The translations under genes and the position numbers were made by a program. A stretch of 64,000 nt of DNA from Hevea brasiliensis (lineage: Eukaryota > Streptophyta > Magnoliopsida > Malpighiales > Euphorbiaceae), in NCBI RefSeq assembly GCF_030052815.1, contig NC_079501.1, positions 78,884,979 through 78,948,978 on the forward strand. Reading direction: 5' to 3'. Under the pieces are notes generated by a model. The model did not search any database. It saw only the letters and a program-made list of their open reading frames with translations, and was not told where the DNA came from. Of this stretch, positions 46,081 to 58,462 are shown one piece after another (within the stretch, counting starts at the first letter, position 1; each line of letters begins with the position of its first letter).

Positions 46081-46089
46081 TAAATTTCA

Positions 46090-46614
46090 TCTCGAAATTT
46101 TACCTGGCATTAGTCTCTGAACAGCTGTGGGTGCTATCTCCTCATATCCTCTTCACGTTCCCAAGTAGCTTCCTGGCCTGAATGATGGTTCCACAAAGAC
46201 TTTAACTGTGTGTATCTATTTATTCCTCAGCTGCTTCACCTCATAAGCCAGAATTTTTATGGGTTCTTCCTCATATGAGAGGTCTGGATTTACCTCAATC
46301 TCTTCAACTGATAGTACATGAGATGGGTCTGATCTATACCTCCTTAACATGGACACATGGAAGACATTGTGTATCCTTGCTAACTCTGGAGGTAATGCCA
46401 ACCGATATGCCAAAGGACCCACTCTTTCCAGAACCTCATATGGTCCAATGAAACGAGGACTCAGTTTCCCCTTTCTACCAAATCTCATAATCCTCTTCCA
46501 AGGAGAAACTTTAAGGAATACCTTATCACCCACTGCATATTCAATGTCTTTTCTCTTCAGATCAACATAGGACTTCTGATGGTCTGATGCAGCCTTGAGT
46601 CTATCTCTGATCAA
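46090..46614 (-). pseudogene. Tekay-type integrase C-terminus and chromodomain remnant
   Basis: The open stretch 46614-46216 carries the basic post-core region, the GPY-type module (GPYEVLERVGPLAYRLALPP), HNVFHVSMLRRY and the start of a chromodomain (EEEPIKILAYEVKQLRNK). A TAG stop at about 46220 and a frame change follow. The rest of the chromodomain can still be read in 46090-46215 as a QEATWERE-type block. Chromodomains of this clade direct integration to heterochromatin through histone marks (family knowledge). Confidence 0.8.
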
Positions 46615-46635
46615 TCTGATCTTTTCCTCTGTCTG

Positions 46636-48066
46636 CTAAACAATTTCTGGCCCAATCATCTTCCTTTCACCTACTTCATCCCAACATAAGGGAGTTCTGC
46701 ACTTTCTGCCATACAAAGCTTCATATGGAGGCATCCCAATGCTTGATTGATAGCTGTTGTTATAAGCAAACTCAATCAAAGGCAAGTGTGTATCCCAACT
46801 ACCTTCAAACTCAATCACACAAGCCCGTAGCATATCCTCCAATATCTGAATTACCCTTTCAGACTGGCCATCATGCGTGGGTGGAATGATGTCTTTGAAG
46901 TTCAATCTAGTTCCTAGGGCTCTCTGAACACTACCCCAGAATCTAGAAGTGAACCTAGGATCTCTGTCAGACACAATTGATACTGGCACTCCATGCAGTT
47001 TTACAATCTCATATATGTACAATTTGGCTAATCTTTCCAGGCTATAGTCCATCCGCACTGGCAAAAAGTGAGCAGACTTGGTCAGTCTGTCAACTATAAC
47101 CCATACTGCATCATGACTATTCTGTGTCGTTGGAAGTCCTGTAACAAAATCCATAGTTATTCGTTCCCATTTCTACTCTGGTACTGACAAAGGATGTAAC
47201 AAACCAGCTGGAACTTGATGTTCTGCCTTCACTTGCTGACAAGTTAGGCATTTGGAAACAAATTCAGCTATATCTCTCTTCATACCCATCCACCAGTAAT
47301 GCTCTTTCAGCCCTCTATACATTTTAGTTCCACCAGGGTGCATAGCAAAAGGAGACTCATGTGCTTCCTTCATAATAATCTGTCTCAATTCAGCATCATT
47401 AGGAATGCACATTCTGCCCTGATGTAGCAATAAACCATCATCTTTCGTAGAAAATTCAGGTTTCTTGCCCTGCTGGACTTCTTTCAGTAGCTTCTGATAT
47501 TTATCATCATTCTGAGCAGCCATTCTGATATGATCAATCAACACTGGCTGTACATGCCATGCAACTACTATCTGTCCCTCATCATCAATCTCTAAACTGG
47601 CATGCTGTGCTTTCAATTCATATACCATGGACAAAGGAGAAACTCTAAGACTTGCCATAGTCTTGCGACTTAAGGCGTCAGCCACAACATTTGCTTTCCC
47701 TGGCTGATAGTCTATTAAACAATCATAGTCTTTAATGAGTTCTAACCATCTCCTCTGCCTCAAATTCAATTCCTTCTGGGTGCCTAAGTACTTCAAGCTC
47801 TTGTGATCTGTGTAAATGTAGCATTTCTCCCCATACAAATAGTGTCGCCAGATCTTCAGAGCAAAAACAATAGCTGCTAGCTCCAGATCATGTGTTGGGT
47901 AGTTCCTCTCATGCGGTTTCAGTTGACGTGATGCATAAGCAATGACATTCCGATCTTGCATCAGTACACAGCCTAACCCATTGTGAAAAGCATCACTATA
48001 AACTGTGTATTCTTTACCCGGAGTAGGTAAAGTGAGGACTGGAGCTTCAGTCAAACACCTCTTCAA
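46636..48066 (-). pseudogene. Tekay-type RNase H and integrase
   Basis: RNase H (48066-47640): [50 protein letters not shown] and IYTDHKSL. The zinc-binding integrase N-terminus (47370-47210) has [17 protein letters not shown] and CLTCQQVK. After one stop near 47157 (where Trp is usual), the core (47154-46636) shows MDFVTGLPTTQ, VDRLTKSAHFLP (Asp) and IVSDRDPRF (Asp), with the QSERVIQ block carrying Glu. The frame is open across nearly the whole region, so decay is light. Confidence 0.9.
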
Positions 48067-48081
48067 CTCATCAAAACTCTG

Positions 48082-50026
48082 CTAACATTTATCAGTCCAC
48101 TGAAATTTTACATCTTTCCGAAGCGGCTTAGTCAATGGAAAAGATAACATAGAAAACCCTTTCACGAACCGACGGTAATATCCAGCTAAACCCAGAAAAC
48201 TGCGAATTTCTGTGATGTTCCTGGGCGGCTTCCAATTAAGGATAGCTTCTACCTTGCTGGAATCTACCTTGATCCCTTCAGCTGACACAACATGTCCCAA
48301 AAAGGAGATTTCTTTCAGCCAAAATTCACATTTCGATAATTTGGCGTATAGCTGTTTCTCCCTTAAAGTCTGCAGTACAATCCACAGATGTCTGTCATGC
48401 TCCTCTGTATTCCTTGAATATATCAAAATGTCATCAATAAACACCACCACAAATTGATCGAGATATGTTCTGAAGATAGTGTTCATCATATCCATAAAAG
48501 CAGCTCGAGCATTTGTTAACCCGAATGGCATTACAAGAAACTCATAGTGGCCATACCGAGTTCTGAAAGCAGTTTTTGGAATACTCTGCTCTTGCACCTT
48601 CAACTGATAATAACCAGATCACAAATCAATTTTGGAGAATATCACGCACCTTCAATCGATCAAACAGATCATCAATGCGAGGCAATGGATATCTGTTCTT
48701 TATTGTCACCTTATTCAACTGCCGGTAGTCAATGCATAAGCGGAGAGTACCATCCTTCTTATTAACAAACAACATTGGTGCTCCCCAAGGTGACACACTA
48801 GGGCGGATGAAACCCTTTTCAAGTAATTCTTGTAACTGTATCTTCAACTCCTTCAACTCTGCTGGTGCCATTCTGTATGGTGTTATGGAGATTGGATCCA
48901 CACCAGGCATAACATTAATTTCAAACTGCACTTCTCTTTCCGGAGGTAATCCTGGCAATTCATCAGGAAACACATCTGGAAAGTCATATACTATAGGGAT
49001 GTCTTTCAATGCTGGACTCCCCACTTGGGTGTCTACCACATGTGCCAAGTATGCTTCACACCCCTTTCTGATCATTTTTCTGGCTAGTGCAGCCGAAATG
49101 ATGTTTGATGGCAATAATTGCCTCTCCCCATGTATTACCACATCACTGTACTGAGGGAGGCCAAAAGTGACTGTCTTCAGCCTACAGTCAATCATGGCAT
49201 GATGCCTGGCTAACCAATCCATGCCCAAGATGATATCATAATCTCTGAAGGGCATTTCAATGAAATCAGATAGAAAAGTGTGTCCTTGGATCACCAAAGG
49301 ACAATCCCTATACATTCTATTAACCCTAACCTCCTGTCCTAGCGGACTTGTTACTAGTACCTCAAAGTCCATTTTTGTACATGGAACAGTAATGCAATCG
49401 ATGATGCTAGCACTCACATAAGAATGGGTAGAACTCGGATCAAATAACACAAACACATCTTGATTAAAAGTTGAGAAGGTACCAGCCACAACATCAGATG
49501 TCTCGACCTCTTCTCTCTGTCTCATTGCATAGATTCTGATTGGAGCACTGTCTTGCTCTGAATGTTTCACTTTGCCTTGGCTACCTGCTGAGCTACCTCT
49601 ACCCCTGCCTCTACCTCTACTAGGTGGTTGTGTACTTTTGGTGACAGGGCTTTGAACTGACCCTTCTGTAGTAGTAGGAGGTGGTCCAACTCTGCGACTA
49701 CTGGTGCAGTCCTTGGCAAAGTGTCCTGTGCCTCCACAATTATAACAGGCTCCAATAGCCTTATAGCATATCCCACCATGATTTCTTCCACAGGTTTCAC
49801 ATTGGCGGGGAGGGTAGGAACCTCTGGTACTCTGCTGACCAGATAGGGGAGGCTTCTGTCCTGAATATCTTCCCCTACCAGACTTCTTGCCACCTCTGCT
49901 GTGTCCCCCATGATTCTTCCTCTTTCCAGTAGGACCACTGGAACTCTGTTCTACAGATTTTCCCTCTTTCTCTGTCTTCTCTGATTTCTTTTTCTCAGGA
50001 GCAGCTTCAGACTCAATTCTTTCCAA
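48082..50026 (-). pseudogene. Tekay-type gag end, protease and reverse transcriptase
   Basis: The long frame 50026-48626 starts in a Lys/Gly-rich Gag tail with a CCHC knuckle ([14 protein letters not shown], about 49706-49747). Protease follows with a [13 protein letters not shown] active site near 49430-49455 and an [11 protein letters not shown] block near 49200. RT begins with [18 protein letters not shown] and [14 protein letters not shown], breaks at about 48626 by a frameshift plus a TGA where Arg is expected, and resumes 48603-48082 with [11 protein letters not shown] and the catalytic FIDD (48431-48442). These enzymes copy the element RNA. Confidence 0.9.
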
Positions 50027-50721
50027 CTCTAGGGCTTAAGAAACAAGTTTAGAGAAGTTAGTGTATTTGAACCCGACTATTTGTAATCTGATACTGGGCT
50101 TTAAGCCGGTTTCAAACCTCTTGCATCTCTCCCTGCTGGTAGAAAGTAAACTTACTGCATAATGGCTCAGGCGGAAAAATTCTCTTTCATACTCAGCCAC
50201 TGATCTACTCCCCTATTTCAGACTTAGGAACTCTTGCAGCTTCTGGTCTACATAAGCATCAGGGACATATTTTTGTCTGAATTCCCTGAGAAAGTCATTC
50301 CATGTTAGCACTGCAGGTTCTACCAGACTGTGGGGAATGGTTTTCCACCAGTCATAAGCATCCCCCTGTAGCAAAGATACTGAGTATTCAAATCTGAGCT
50401 CCTCTGTACAATGTAGCTTCTTGAACACCCTATCCATCCTCTCTAACCACTGTTCAGCCTCTAGAGGATCTACTGTCCATATTTGTCATACTGCCTAGCA
50501 GGAGACTGTGATTGTACCACTGGTGTCTGTATTGGGACTTGAGTAGGCACATTACCAGCCATTTGTTGGAACATTGCAGCCATCTGCTGAGCGAACTGAG
50601 CAGGAAACTGCGATACTGCGGGGGCTGGTGCTGCTGAACCACTGACATTGTGTAGGCCTGGGGCATCCCCTTGCACCTCAGCCTCAATAGATTGATCGAC
50701 TGAACGATCACCCTCTTCCAT
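50027..50721 (-). pseudogene. Tekay-type gag N-terminal part
   Basis: ATG 50721 opens MEEGDRSVDQSIEAEVQGDA. A Pro/Gln-rich stretch ends near 50470 with a frame change. The capsid core 50437-50213 shows MDRVFKKLHCTEELRFEYSV, GDAYDWWKTI and a DFLREFRQKYVP block, typical of Gypsy Gag (retrotrans_gag). A stop near 50213 replaces Gln in KQG-type sequence, and the frame then runs toward the knuckle. An upstream in-frame ATG (50763) was not preferred because MEEG matches the usual acidic Gag start. Confidence 0.85.
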
Positions 50722-50891
50722 AGTCAATGCAAGGATCTTAGACCTCGTGAACAAATAACACAAGGAGATTTCCTCCCGTTAGTGCATATTTATAATGTAA
50801 TGTACTGTATGTATCAAACAATGATATTGAGCAATTGTACTATGAAGAAAGAATATTCAAGTAACAGGTGAAAACAAAATTTAAAAACTTT

Positions 50892-50903
50892 GCTCTGATA
50901 CCA
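50892..50903 (-). promoter_or_regulatory. Primer binding site, Tekay-type element
   Basis: Minus-strand tggtatcagagc, complementary to initiator tRNA-Met, eight bases past the LTR end at 50912. Confidence 0.87.
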
Positions 50904-50911
50904 CTAAAACA

Positions 50912-53900
50912 TGTCACACCCTACCCCTCTGTAAGGCTTAACATGATCCCGTAGTATACCTAATGAATTACCAACTTCGCCTACTAGTAACCCATTAAAT
51001 ACACTACAAGGGATTTTCAAAACTTTTCTTACTTCTTTTACAGTGGTGAGCACTATTTACAGGTGTTAAAAACCTTTTTGAACTGAAGTGAATTAGCTAA
51101 CACATTTAGACTATTAGTAATTTCTGTAAAAATTTTGGAAGAGTGCCCTCTGTAATTTGGATAAAACAGTTCTTCAAAAACCTGTAGAAAGCACTTTAAT
51201 ATTTTTCTCAATCTCAAACTCCAACATAATTCAACACAAATCCACAATAATTTTTCAAAGACTGAGATACAAGAAATGTAATATAATTTTTACAAGTCAA
51301 AATAACTCATAATTTATTTCACAACTTTAATGTACAATTTTAATTTACAACTGCTCAAAACCAAGAACAATATGTACATACAGTGGTCATACATTACAGT
51401 ACAAAATGCAAAATGTGGTATACTCGTTATACCCGATAATCTCTCACTGGATGTACTAGCAGCCTAATTTGCTGCCCTGTCCGTCTGTCTACCTGCGACA
51501 GCAATGGAAAGCTATCGCTAAGACAATGTCTTAGTGGTGCACAACATTAACCAAATACAACTTTAAATCACAATTCATAAATCATATAAATGATGGATAC
51601 GTAAAATCATAGTTAAATTCAAGACAATTAATGTCATAAGGAATTTAACACAATATCACAATAAATCTCAAAGATCAAAACATAGTTAACTTCAAAAGAC
51701 AGTGAATGTCAATAAGAGTTTAAATTCATTTCACGATCTCACAATACATATCAATAAATCACACACAGCTTAATTGTATTCTAAAGTTCAATTCGTCCCA
51801 AAAGCCGATGGCTAATGAGGTATTCAATTCGTCCCAAAAGTCGATGACTAATGAGGAATAACATAGCTAGCTAGCAAAAATATGAGTACTCATTCGATTC
51901 GTCCTCAACAGGCACACACCTCAACACTTCAGCCAGAGAGGGAATTCAATTCGTCCCACTAGACAAGCTAGTGAGGAATACAATCAATATACATGATAGC
52001 TGTGGTTTCAAACCATTTCCAATGCTTTTCAATCAAGAAGTATCCATCAATATCATTCAAACAATTTTTCACAGTTTCAAACCATTTACAATGTTTTTCA
52101 AGCAATAAGTATCCATTCAAACACATTTCCACAATTTAAAACAATAATGTACAAATAGTCATAATTCATTTCAATTGAAAAATTCAAAAGAATTAGCTAT
52201 TGTGCACAAACCTCTGATAACTGTCTCCTGACCTTGACTCAGTGTTTCCTTCCCTTTCCCTGAGTCTTTGCTAACTGAGAAACACAATTTGAAGTGTTTC
52301 AGTATTCATTTAAACTGTCTCTAACGATAATGCTCGATAATTAATTCACTGAATTCTATTATTTGCTTAATCAACCTAATATATCGATCCTCGATGCGTT
52401 TTAGGTAAATTAGGTTTTTGTGTTACTAATATGTCACATTCGATAGTCTTTTAGGGTTGGTACATGTTACCAATTTCAGTTCCGTGTATACTGCATTTTC
52501 TTGCAATTTGTTGGATTCCGGGATATTAGTTTGACCTAGCCGGACGACCTAGTTCCCTCGGTTTTCGAGTTTCGGTCAAAACGACAAACTTGTAGATCTA
52601 TGTCTTATTGCACGCGGAGAAAAATTTCAGGTCATTCTGAGTTATGTAGACCATGTTATGGTCATTTTACTATTGCTGGTCAAAATGCATCAAAATTGGT
52701 CACTTTAGGTCATTTTAGGTCAATTTTGGTTCGGCCAGTTTTTGGACCCGAACTTGTGCAAGCTGTTTGACTTGCTTATGGTCATTTCTGGGTTTTGTTT
52801 CTTCATAAGACTTGTAGATATGGGTCTTAACTATTCATGGTCAAAATTTCGGGTCAATTGGACCTGTTTTGAGTGAGTTATGGCCTAAACACTAACTGCT
52901 GCCCAAATGGTAACTTTTCAGGCCTTATTTGCACTTAATCCGGATTTGGTCATTTTTCAAGCTACCTTGCAAGCAGAATTTTGGCAAGATTTCTTCATGA
53001 AAGTTGGCACATTTTGTGCCTAGTTTCACCTCCAATTGGTCTCATACCAATTGGAGCCACACACTTAAAGTTCTAGGCCTAAAACACAAACTGCCTTATT
53101 GCATTTCTTTCATACACATCAAGGATCACTCTTAACACTTACCAAACTCAACATTCAAGCCAATTCTGGTTGTACCATAACCTAAACATAATTCACAACA
53201 TATTATAGGTCATCTTGGCAGCTTACAATCACATTCAACATGCACCATTTAGTACAGAATTTTTCAAACCAAATTTACAACAATTCAATCACCTAACCAT
53301 AACACTTTTACATGTCCAACTTCACACCATTACACACATACCCAAACTGCCATAATAACCAACACAATTCAACATTAATATTCTATAATCCAAACATGAA
53401 ATAACATCCTTATGGTTCACCAAACCAGGCTTCCATTTCATGCATTACATTCCTATAATTTCCAAGCATTCAAATTTCAATACACATTCACATATACTAA
53501 GTATACATCACCCAAATAATTTCCTACACCATATACATTTAATCAATCCTTTAATTCACCATTTTCAAGCAAAAATAAACTGTCTTCAAGGTGTTTCCAT
53601 GGCTGCTAAAAGTACACTTCCCCCTTTAAACATCAAACCTCAAAAATTTCTCCATAAATCAAACACCCATAACATCCTTACAAACTTTAACAAAACAACA
53701 ATAAAAAATACAAACTTACCTATTGATGAGGCTTGTTAAATCTTCACTAAAATCCCTTGATATTGGTATCTATTTCTTCCTTGTGAGGTGGGGATCAAAA
53801 TTAATGAAGACAAGTAAACAAAATTTAGCTTGAAAATGGGTGTAAAGAGCCATGCATTTGGGCGGCCATGGGAGGGTTTGAAAGCTTCATTTCGGCATGG

Positions 53901-54590
53901 TGAGTGAATTGGAGAGGATGAAGATGTAAGTGGAGATACATCTGCCCAATTAATGGTTATTCAATCCCATAGTGCTCCACTCATGCTAGGATAATAATTT
54001 AATAAGTTTTAAGTGATAATTACTCCATTTACACTCCATTTTTGTTATTTAAATTAGGTACCACTAAATTAATTTTTCATTATATTTTCCAAGTGTAATG
54101 TTATTTATTTTTAATGAAAATTTAGGTTAAAAGACAACTCGGGGTTCAAATGACCACAATGCCGCTGTTCGGGTTGCATTCCCGATTTTTCGGTAACACC
54201 GGGTTTTGTCTGTTTTTTTCGATTTCTCACTTTTTTTTATACTAATTATTTAATTTTCATTTAATATTTATAATAGTATTTGTATTTCAATATGTGTCTA
54301 TTTAAGTTCTAAAAATATTTTCCAGGGTTCCCCACGGTCCAGGGCTAGTCAATAGTCCACGCTGTGACTTCCCAATGCGGTCACCCATCTCTAGGGTTCT
54401 CGGCTCGCTTAACTTGGTTGCATTTCTTTGCTATTATTTTTCATTTGTTTTTCTTGTATTCTCTTTTCTTGTATTTCATTATTTTATGTCTCCTCACTCA
54501 TATCGAAGTGTAGTTCTAAGCATTCTAGCTGTCCGGACAACACTGGTCACTGGAATAGTAGAACGCACTACCGAACATAGGGGTGTTACA
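50912..54590 (-). repeat. 5' LTR of Tekay-type element
   Basis: 3679 bp, minus strand TGTAACACCCCTATG...GGTGTGACA, followed outside by target duplication catat (54591-54595). It differs from the 3' LTR by scattered substitutions and small indels. Confidence 0.93.
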
Positions 54591-54595
54591 CATAT

Positions 54596-55876
54596 TTAGA
54601 ACATCTCATTCTTAACAATTATTCTTAAGAAAATCTCTTAAATTAATTGCATCTTATGTAAGTATTTAAAATTTCTTAAAATAATTGCCTCAATGGAGGG
54701 CCCATATTATAATTACTTTAATTATAGCATATCCAACTTAATCATTTGTTTGGAAGATTTTGTGGTCGTCCTAATTACTATTATGGTCTCACTTTGCACT
54801 TTATCCAATTAGTATGGATATATCATATAATTACATACATTCCCATACATCTCATGCATTCATGGATAATAATTAAATATGGTATGATCATGGACTTTTC
54901 TAAGGGATTCAATTCTGAGCCATAAAGAATTGAATCAGGGTATTCCTATGTGCATTTCATTTATTCATTTTACATGAGTTGCTAAACGAGTACATAATCA
55001 ACACTTGATCTTGATTTCCTTCCACTGTTCCCACCAATGCTCTTGACCTCCTTGATCTTCTTGCAATCCAATTGCATAGTAATCCTTGGCATGCCAAGGC
55101 GAATTTACAAGAACTAAATAAATGAAATTACAACCCAAAAATATTACAACCTTTATAATACATGCCCCAAAATAAATTAAAATAAATTAATTAATTTACA
55201 ACCCAAAGAAACATAAAAGAAATAAATCCAATCACATTGGTCTTTTATAGTCCGTGATCATCCATCATGCATATCACTATTTAACAATTAAATAAAACAT
55301 ACATACTTAAATTAAATTGAATATCTCATATTCAACTTAAAAATTCAAATTTGAATACGCTTTAAACAAATTTAAAAATTCAGATTTGAATCACATTCAA
55401 ACAAATTTAAAAATTTAGATTTGAATCACATTCAAACAAATTTAAAAATTCATAGTTGAATCATATTCAATTAACTTTTAAAATTCATATTTGAATCACA
55501 TTCAAAAAACTTTAAAAAATTTAGATTTGAATCACATTCAAACAACTTTTAAAAATTCAGATTTGAATCACATTCAAACAACTTTTAATCACTTTTAAAA
55601 TTCAGATTTGAATCATGAATAATAATTTAATTGTGCGATTAAAACTCCTAATTAAACATTTTAATCAGTCATAGGATAAGCCTTAAATCATGTAACAATT
55701 GCAGAATCCATGGCCAAACCATGAGCACACCATGGGACGAGCCAAACCATGCGCACCCATGGTGCACTCCACCATGCCGCCACCTTGTTCATTCCAACCA
55801 GTAATAAATTGATCAACTTTTGATCAAATCACACAATCAAATCTCATATTGAATAATCTAAATAGCAAATATAGTG
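54596..55876 (-). other. Copia copy 2 leader, PBS-proximal part
   Basis: Untranslated region between the PBS and the Tekay insertion. It contains the tandem repeats at 55336-55616 and an accatgg-rich stretch near 55715-55785. No ORF is supported. Confidence 0.7.
55336..55616. repeat. Tandem repeat, about 36-bp unit, seven to eight degenerate copies
   Basis: Units of the type aaattcagatttgaatcaca followed by ttcaaacaa(c/a)ttt recur head to tail. Copies vary by substitutions and a few inserted bases. They lie in the leader of Copia copy 2. Confidence 0.85.
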
Positions 55877-55888
55877 GCTCTGATACCA
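55877..55888 (-). promoter_or_regulatory. Primer binding site, Copia copy 2
   Basis: Minus-strand tggtatcagagc, complementary to initiator tRNA-Met, two bases after the LTR end at 55891. Confidence 0.88.
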
Positions 55889-55890
55889 AT

Positions 55891-57973
55891 TGAAGGAGCG
55901 AAAGTATGAAAAATACAAGTTTACATCATTGAATTCAAAAATTTTTCACCTAGGGTCACATGCATCATGCAAGATTCATTTTTATCTATAAAATTTCAAT
56001 GATAAACAACATATTAAAATTCTTTTAATATATTTTTGGATCTGTATTTTTCATTTAAGATTTTATAATTAATCAGATTAATTTTAAAACCCTAGATTAG
56101 ATCAAGAACGTGTGCACTAACCTCTTGATGCACTGCAGTGTGTTTGGCACCTTTGGGATGCATCTTTAGGACACCAGATACTGTTCCCCTAGCTTGTCCA
56201 CACCAAGATCACCTATGGCAGCCCTTGAACAGCTTCTAAAGCTTTTTCTATGAATTAGAAAATCAAGTTTTGCCTTTTGAGAGATTAGAGATGTAAATAG
56301 AACACTAGAAACAATTTCTAGTATTTTTAATTCAAGAGATTGTTTGCTAATCTCTTTGAATTGATGAGTGATGAAGAAGAAAAGAAGGGAGAGGTCTCCA
56401 AGGTAGCAGCACAAAGAGAAAGGCAGCAACTTGTTGTGTTTTGTTCTTTCATCCTTACACTTATATAGCTAGGTCACCACTTAAAACCCTTGCCACATGC
56501 CACCTTCTTATTGGCTCTAGGTTTAATTGACCCAACCACATTGTGCCAAGTGTCAAACCTATATTTAATCTTAATTTTAATCATCTTACATGATTAAAAG
56601 ACATTTGGAAAGCTTATGTGTAGTGCCATATGTCACCATCTCATGGTGCCACATTGCTGTGAAATGACCAAAATGCCCCTGTGTCTTAATTTTGAGTTCT
56701 CAACTCAAAATAATTATTTCTCTTCTTTTAATCAATTTATATCAAATATAAATTAATTAATTAATCTATATTAATTAATTTCTCATTAATTAAATTCATA
56801 TTTAAACACTTTAAATATAAATTTAACTTATACTATACATCCAATAACCTAGATTTGCTTTCAAGTCAAGACTTTGCAATCTAATTGCAAACCAAACCTA
56901 TTTAATTAATCAATTGAACTCTTTAATTAATTATTTAAATCATATTTAATTTGCTGATTACTTGTATATGTTTGTGACTTACTAGGCTCATCACTAATTG
57001 GCAATTAGACATGATATCAACTCTTAATGTCATCAGAACTCTTTCTTATCATAAATGATTTCTCTAAATCATTTTATGCACCTCATAGACCATGGTTAAC
57101 ACCTAGCATAGCATGCCATGGACACCCAATTAGTAATAAGGTTTACCTTAAATGAACATATAATCATATGTTACCATGCACTATAATCTCTCTGTTATAA
57201 AATCCCAACTCAAGCTGGAGTCATGGTTTATGTCAAACCCCATTTGCTATGAATATTATGTTCTCTTTTAATTCTAGTTCTTGATTAAAATGATTTTCTC
57301 ATCATAAACCCTTTTCTGATTAAATCTATCTGTTTTGGTCAGGAACTTGAAACATCAAGAACAATTAAATAAACATAGGATTTTATCCCTATTTACTTAG
57401 AGGAACAGATTCCATCTTTATCAACACCTACCTCCATATATAACTAGTAGAAGCCAACACATGCCCATATACCCATACACAGTACAAGTATAAAAGCAGT
57501 GTCAAACTCAAACCACCTATATACAAGATAACTGTGCTATCTCAGGTCTAAATATTATATGCACTGATATGATTTATGACAATGCATTAACAAGAGTAAA
57601 CTCCATGTGCTTGTCATAAATGTCACTGGTTCGGCCTACTTATCATGTATAAGTACCTATCGTGTTTCTTATATGGCATGAGACTCACCATTCCATCTTA
57701 TTTATATCTCATATAAATAACTTAGGAACAAACATGAATACAATCTTACTGTGAAGTATCCTTGATTGTGAACCTATTTATGATACTTTGTACTAGAAAT
57801 ACTGTCACTCATATTCTTAACAACTTAAGAATAGAATTTCTAATAAAATATCAATGGACCTTTTCTATTACACATAAATATATTATGTAAACGAAAAAGT
57901 GAAAATGCCTTTTATTAATAAAAGATGTACAAGATACATACTAAATGATATGCTCTATGGCATACTACTAACA
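55891..57973 (-). repeat. 5' LTR of Copia copy 2
   Basis: 2083 bp; minus strand TGTTAGTAGTATGCCA...CTCCTTCA, followed by the PBS. It is collinear with 35887-37964, with a 20-bp deletion near 57750 relative to it. Target duplication ttttg follows at 57974-57978. Confidence 0.93.
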
Positions 57974-58462
57974 TTTTGAAGAGTCTATATCTGATATAGC
58001 TTCTTCATAGGTAAGAGGATCATATCCATGATCTATTTCTTCATGAGTAAACAACTCTTGTTCATCTTCATGAAGAAAACCATATCTCACTGGTGGGTGA
58101 GATATCCTGGTCGATCTGCGAGGAATTACTGTAGATGTTTCATCAATAGGTGTAGATTGACTAGATGGATCTATATCCATTTGATCTGTTGATTGGTCAG
58201 AATTTTCCAATTCTAACTCTATTTGCCTTCCTTTGCCACCTTCTTGAATAAATTGTTGTTCAAGAAATGTGGCATCTCTGCTTACCACAACCTTTTGTGA
58301 TGCAGGCAAATAAAAATAATATCCAAAACTTTCTTTTGGATATCCAACAAATAGACCTTTTTTCTGATTTGGTTTCCAATTTATCAGTATTCAGCTTTTT
58401 AATATAAGCTGGACAACCCCAAATCTTAACATGCTAAAGACTCGGTTTTCTTCCATGCCATA
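57974..58462 (-). pseudogene. Copia copy 1 integrase-RT linker fragment
   Basis: Open from 58309 to the copy 2 junction: ASQKVVVSRDATFLEQQ, an acidic linker with QMDIDPSSQ, then ISHPPVRYGFLHEDE and DIDSSK, matching 39909-39510 of copy 2. It begins beside the solo LTR (target duplication ccata 58458-58462) and ends at the copy 2 target site. The next codons lie at 35886 and below. Confidence 0.86.

Larger units (their letters stand above)
42385..54590 (-). mobile_element. Tekay-type chromovirus, full length, TSD catat
   Basis: 12,206 bp on the minus strand: 5' LTR 50912-54590, PBS 50892-50903, gag, PR, RT, RNase H, IN with chromodomain remnant, PPT near 46065-46080 and 3' LTR 42385-46062. Perfect 5-bp duplication catat is at 42380-42384 and 54591-54595, in the leader of Copia copy 2. 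Very long (3.68 kb) LTRs and a chromodomain after integrase fit the Tekay/Del clade of chromoviruses. The two LTRs are nearly identical by eye, making this one of the younger insertions. Confidence 0.92.
35887..57973 (-). mobile_element. Copia copy 2, complete, nested in copy 1, TSD ttttg
   Basis: Two LTRs (35887-37964 and 55891-57973), PBS 55877-55888, leader with tandem repeats, gag, PR, IN, RT, RNase H and a PPT at 37965-37973, all on the minus strand. Target duplication ttttg is at 35882-35886 and 57974-57978, inside RT of copy 1. The span is 22,087 bp, of which 12.2 kb is the nested Tekay-type element. It therefore inserted after copy 1 and before the Tekay element. Confidence 0.92.

Noticed and set aside
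55336..55616. Short regular repeats as possible CRISPR or satellite
   Set aside because: No unique spacers; the units are contiguous and degenerate, within a retrotransposon leader.
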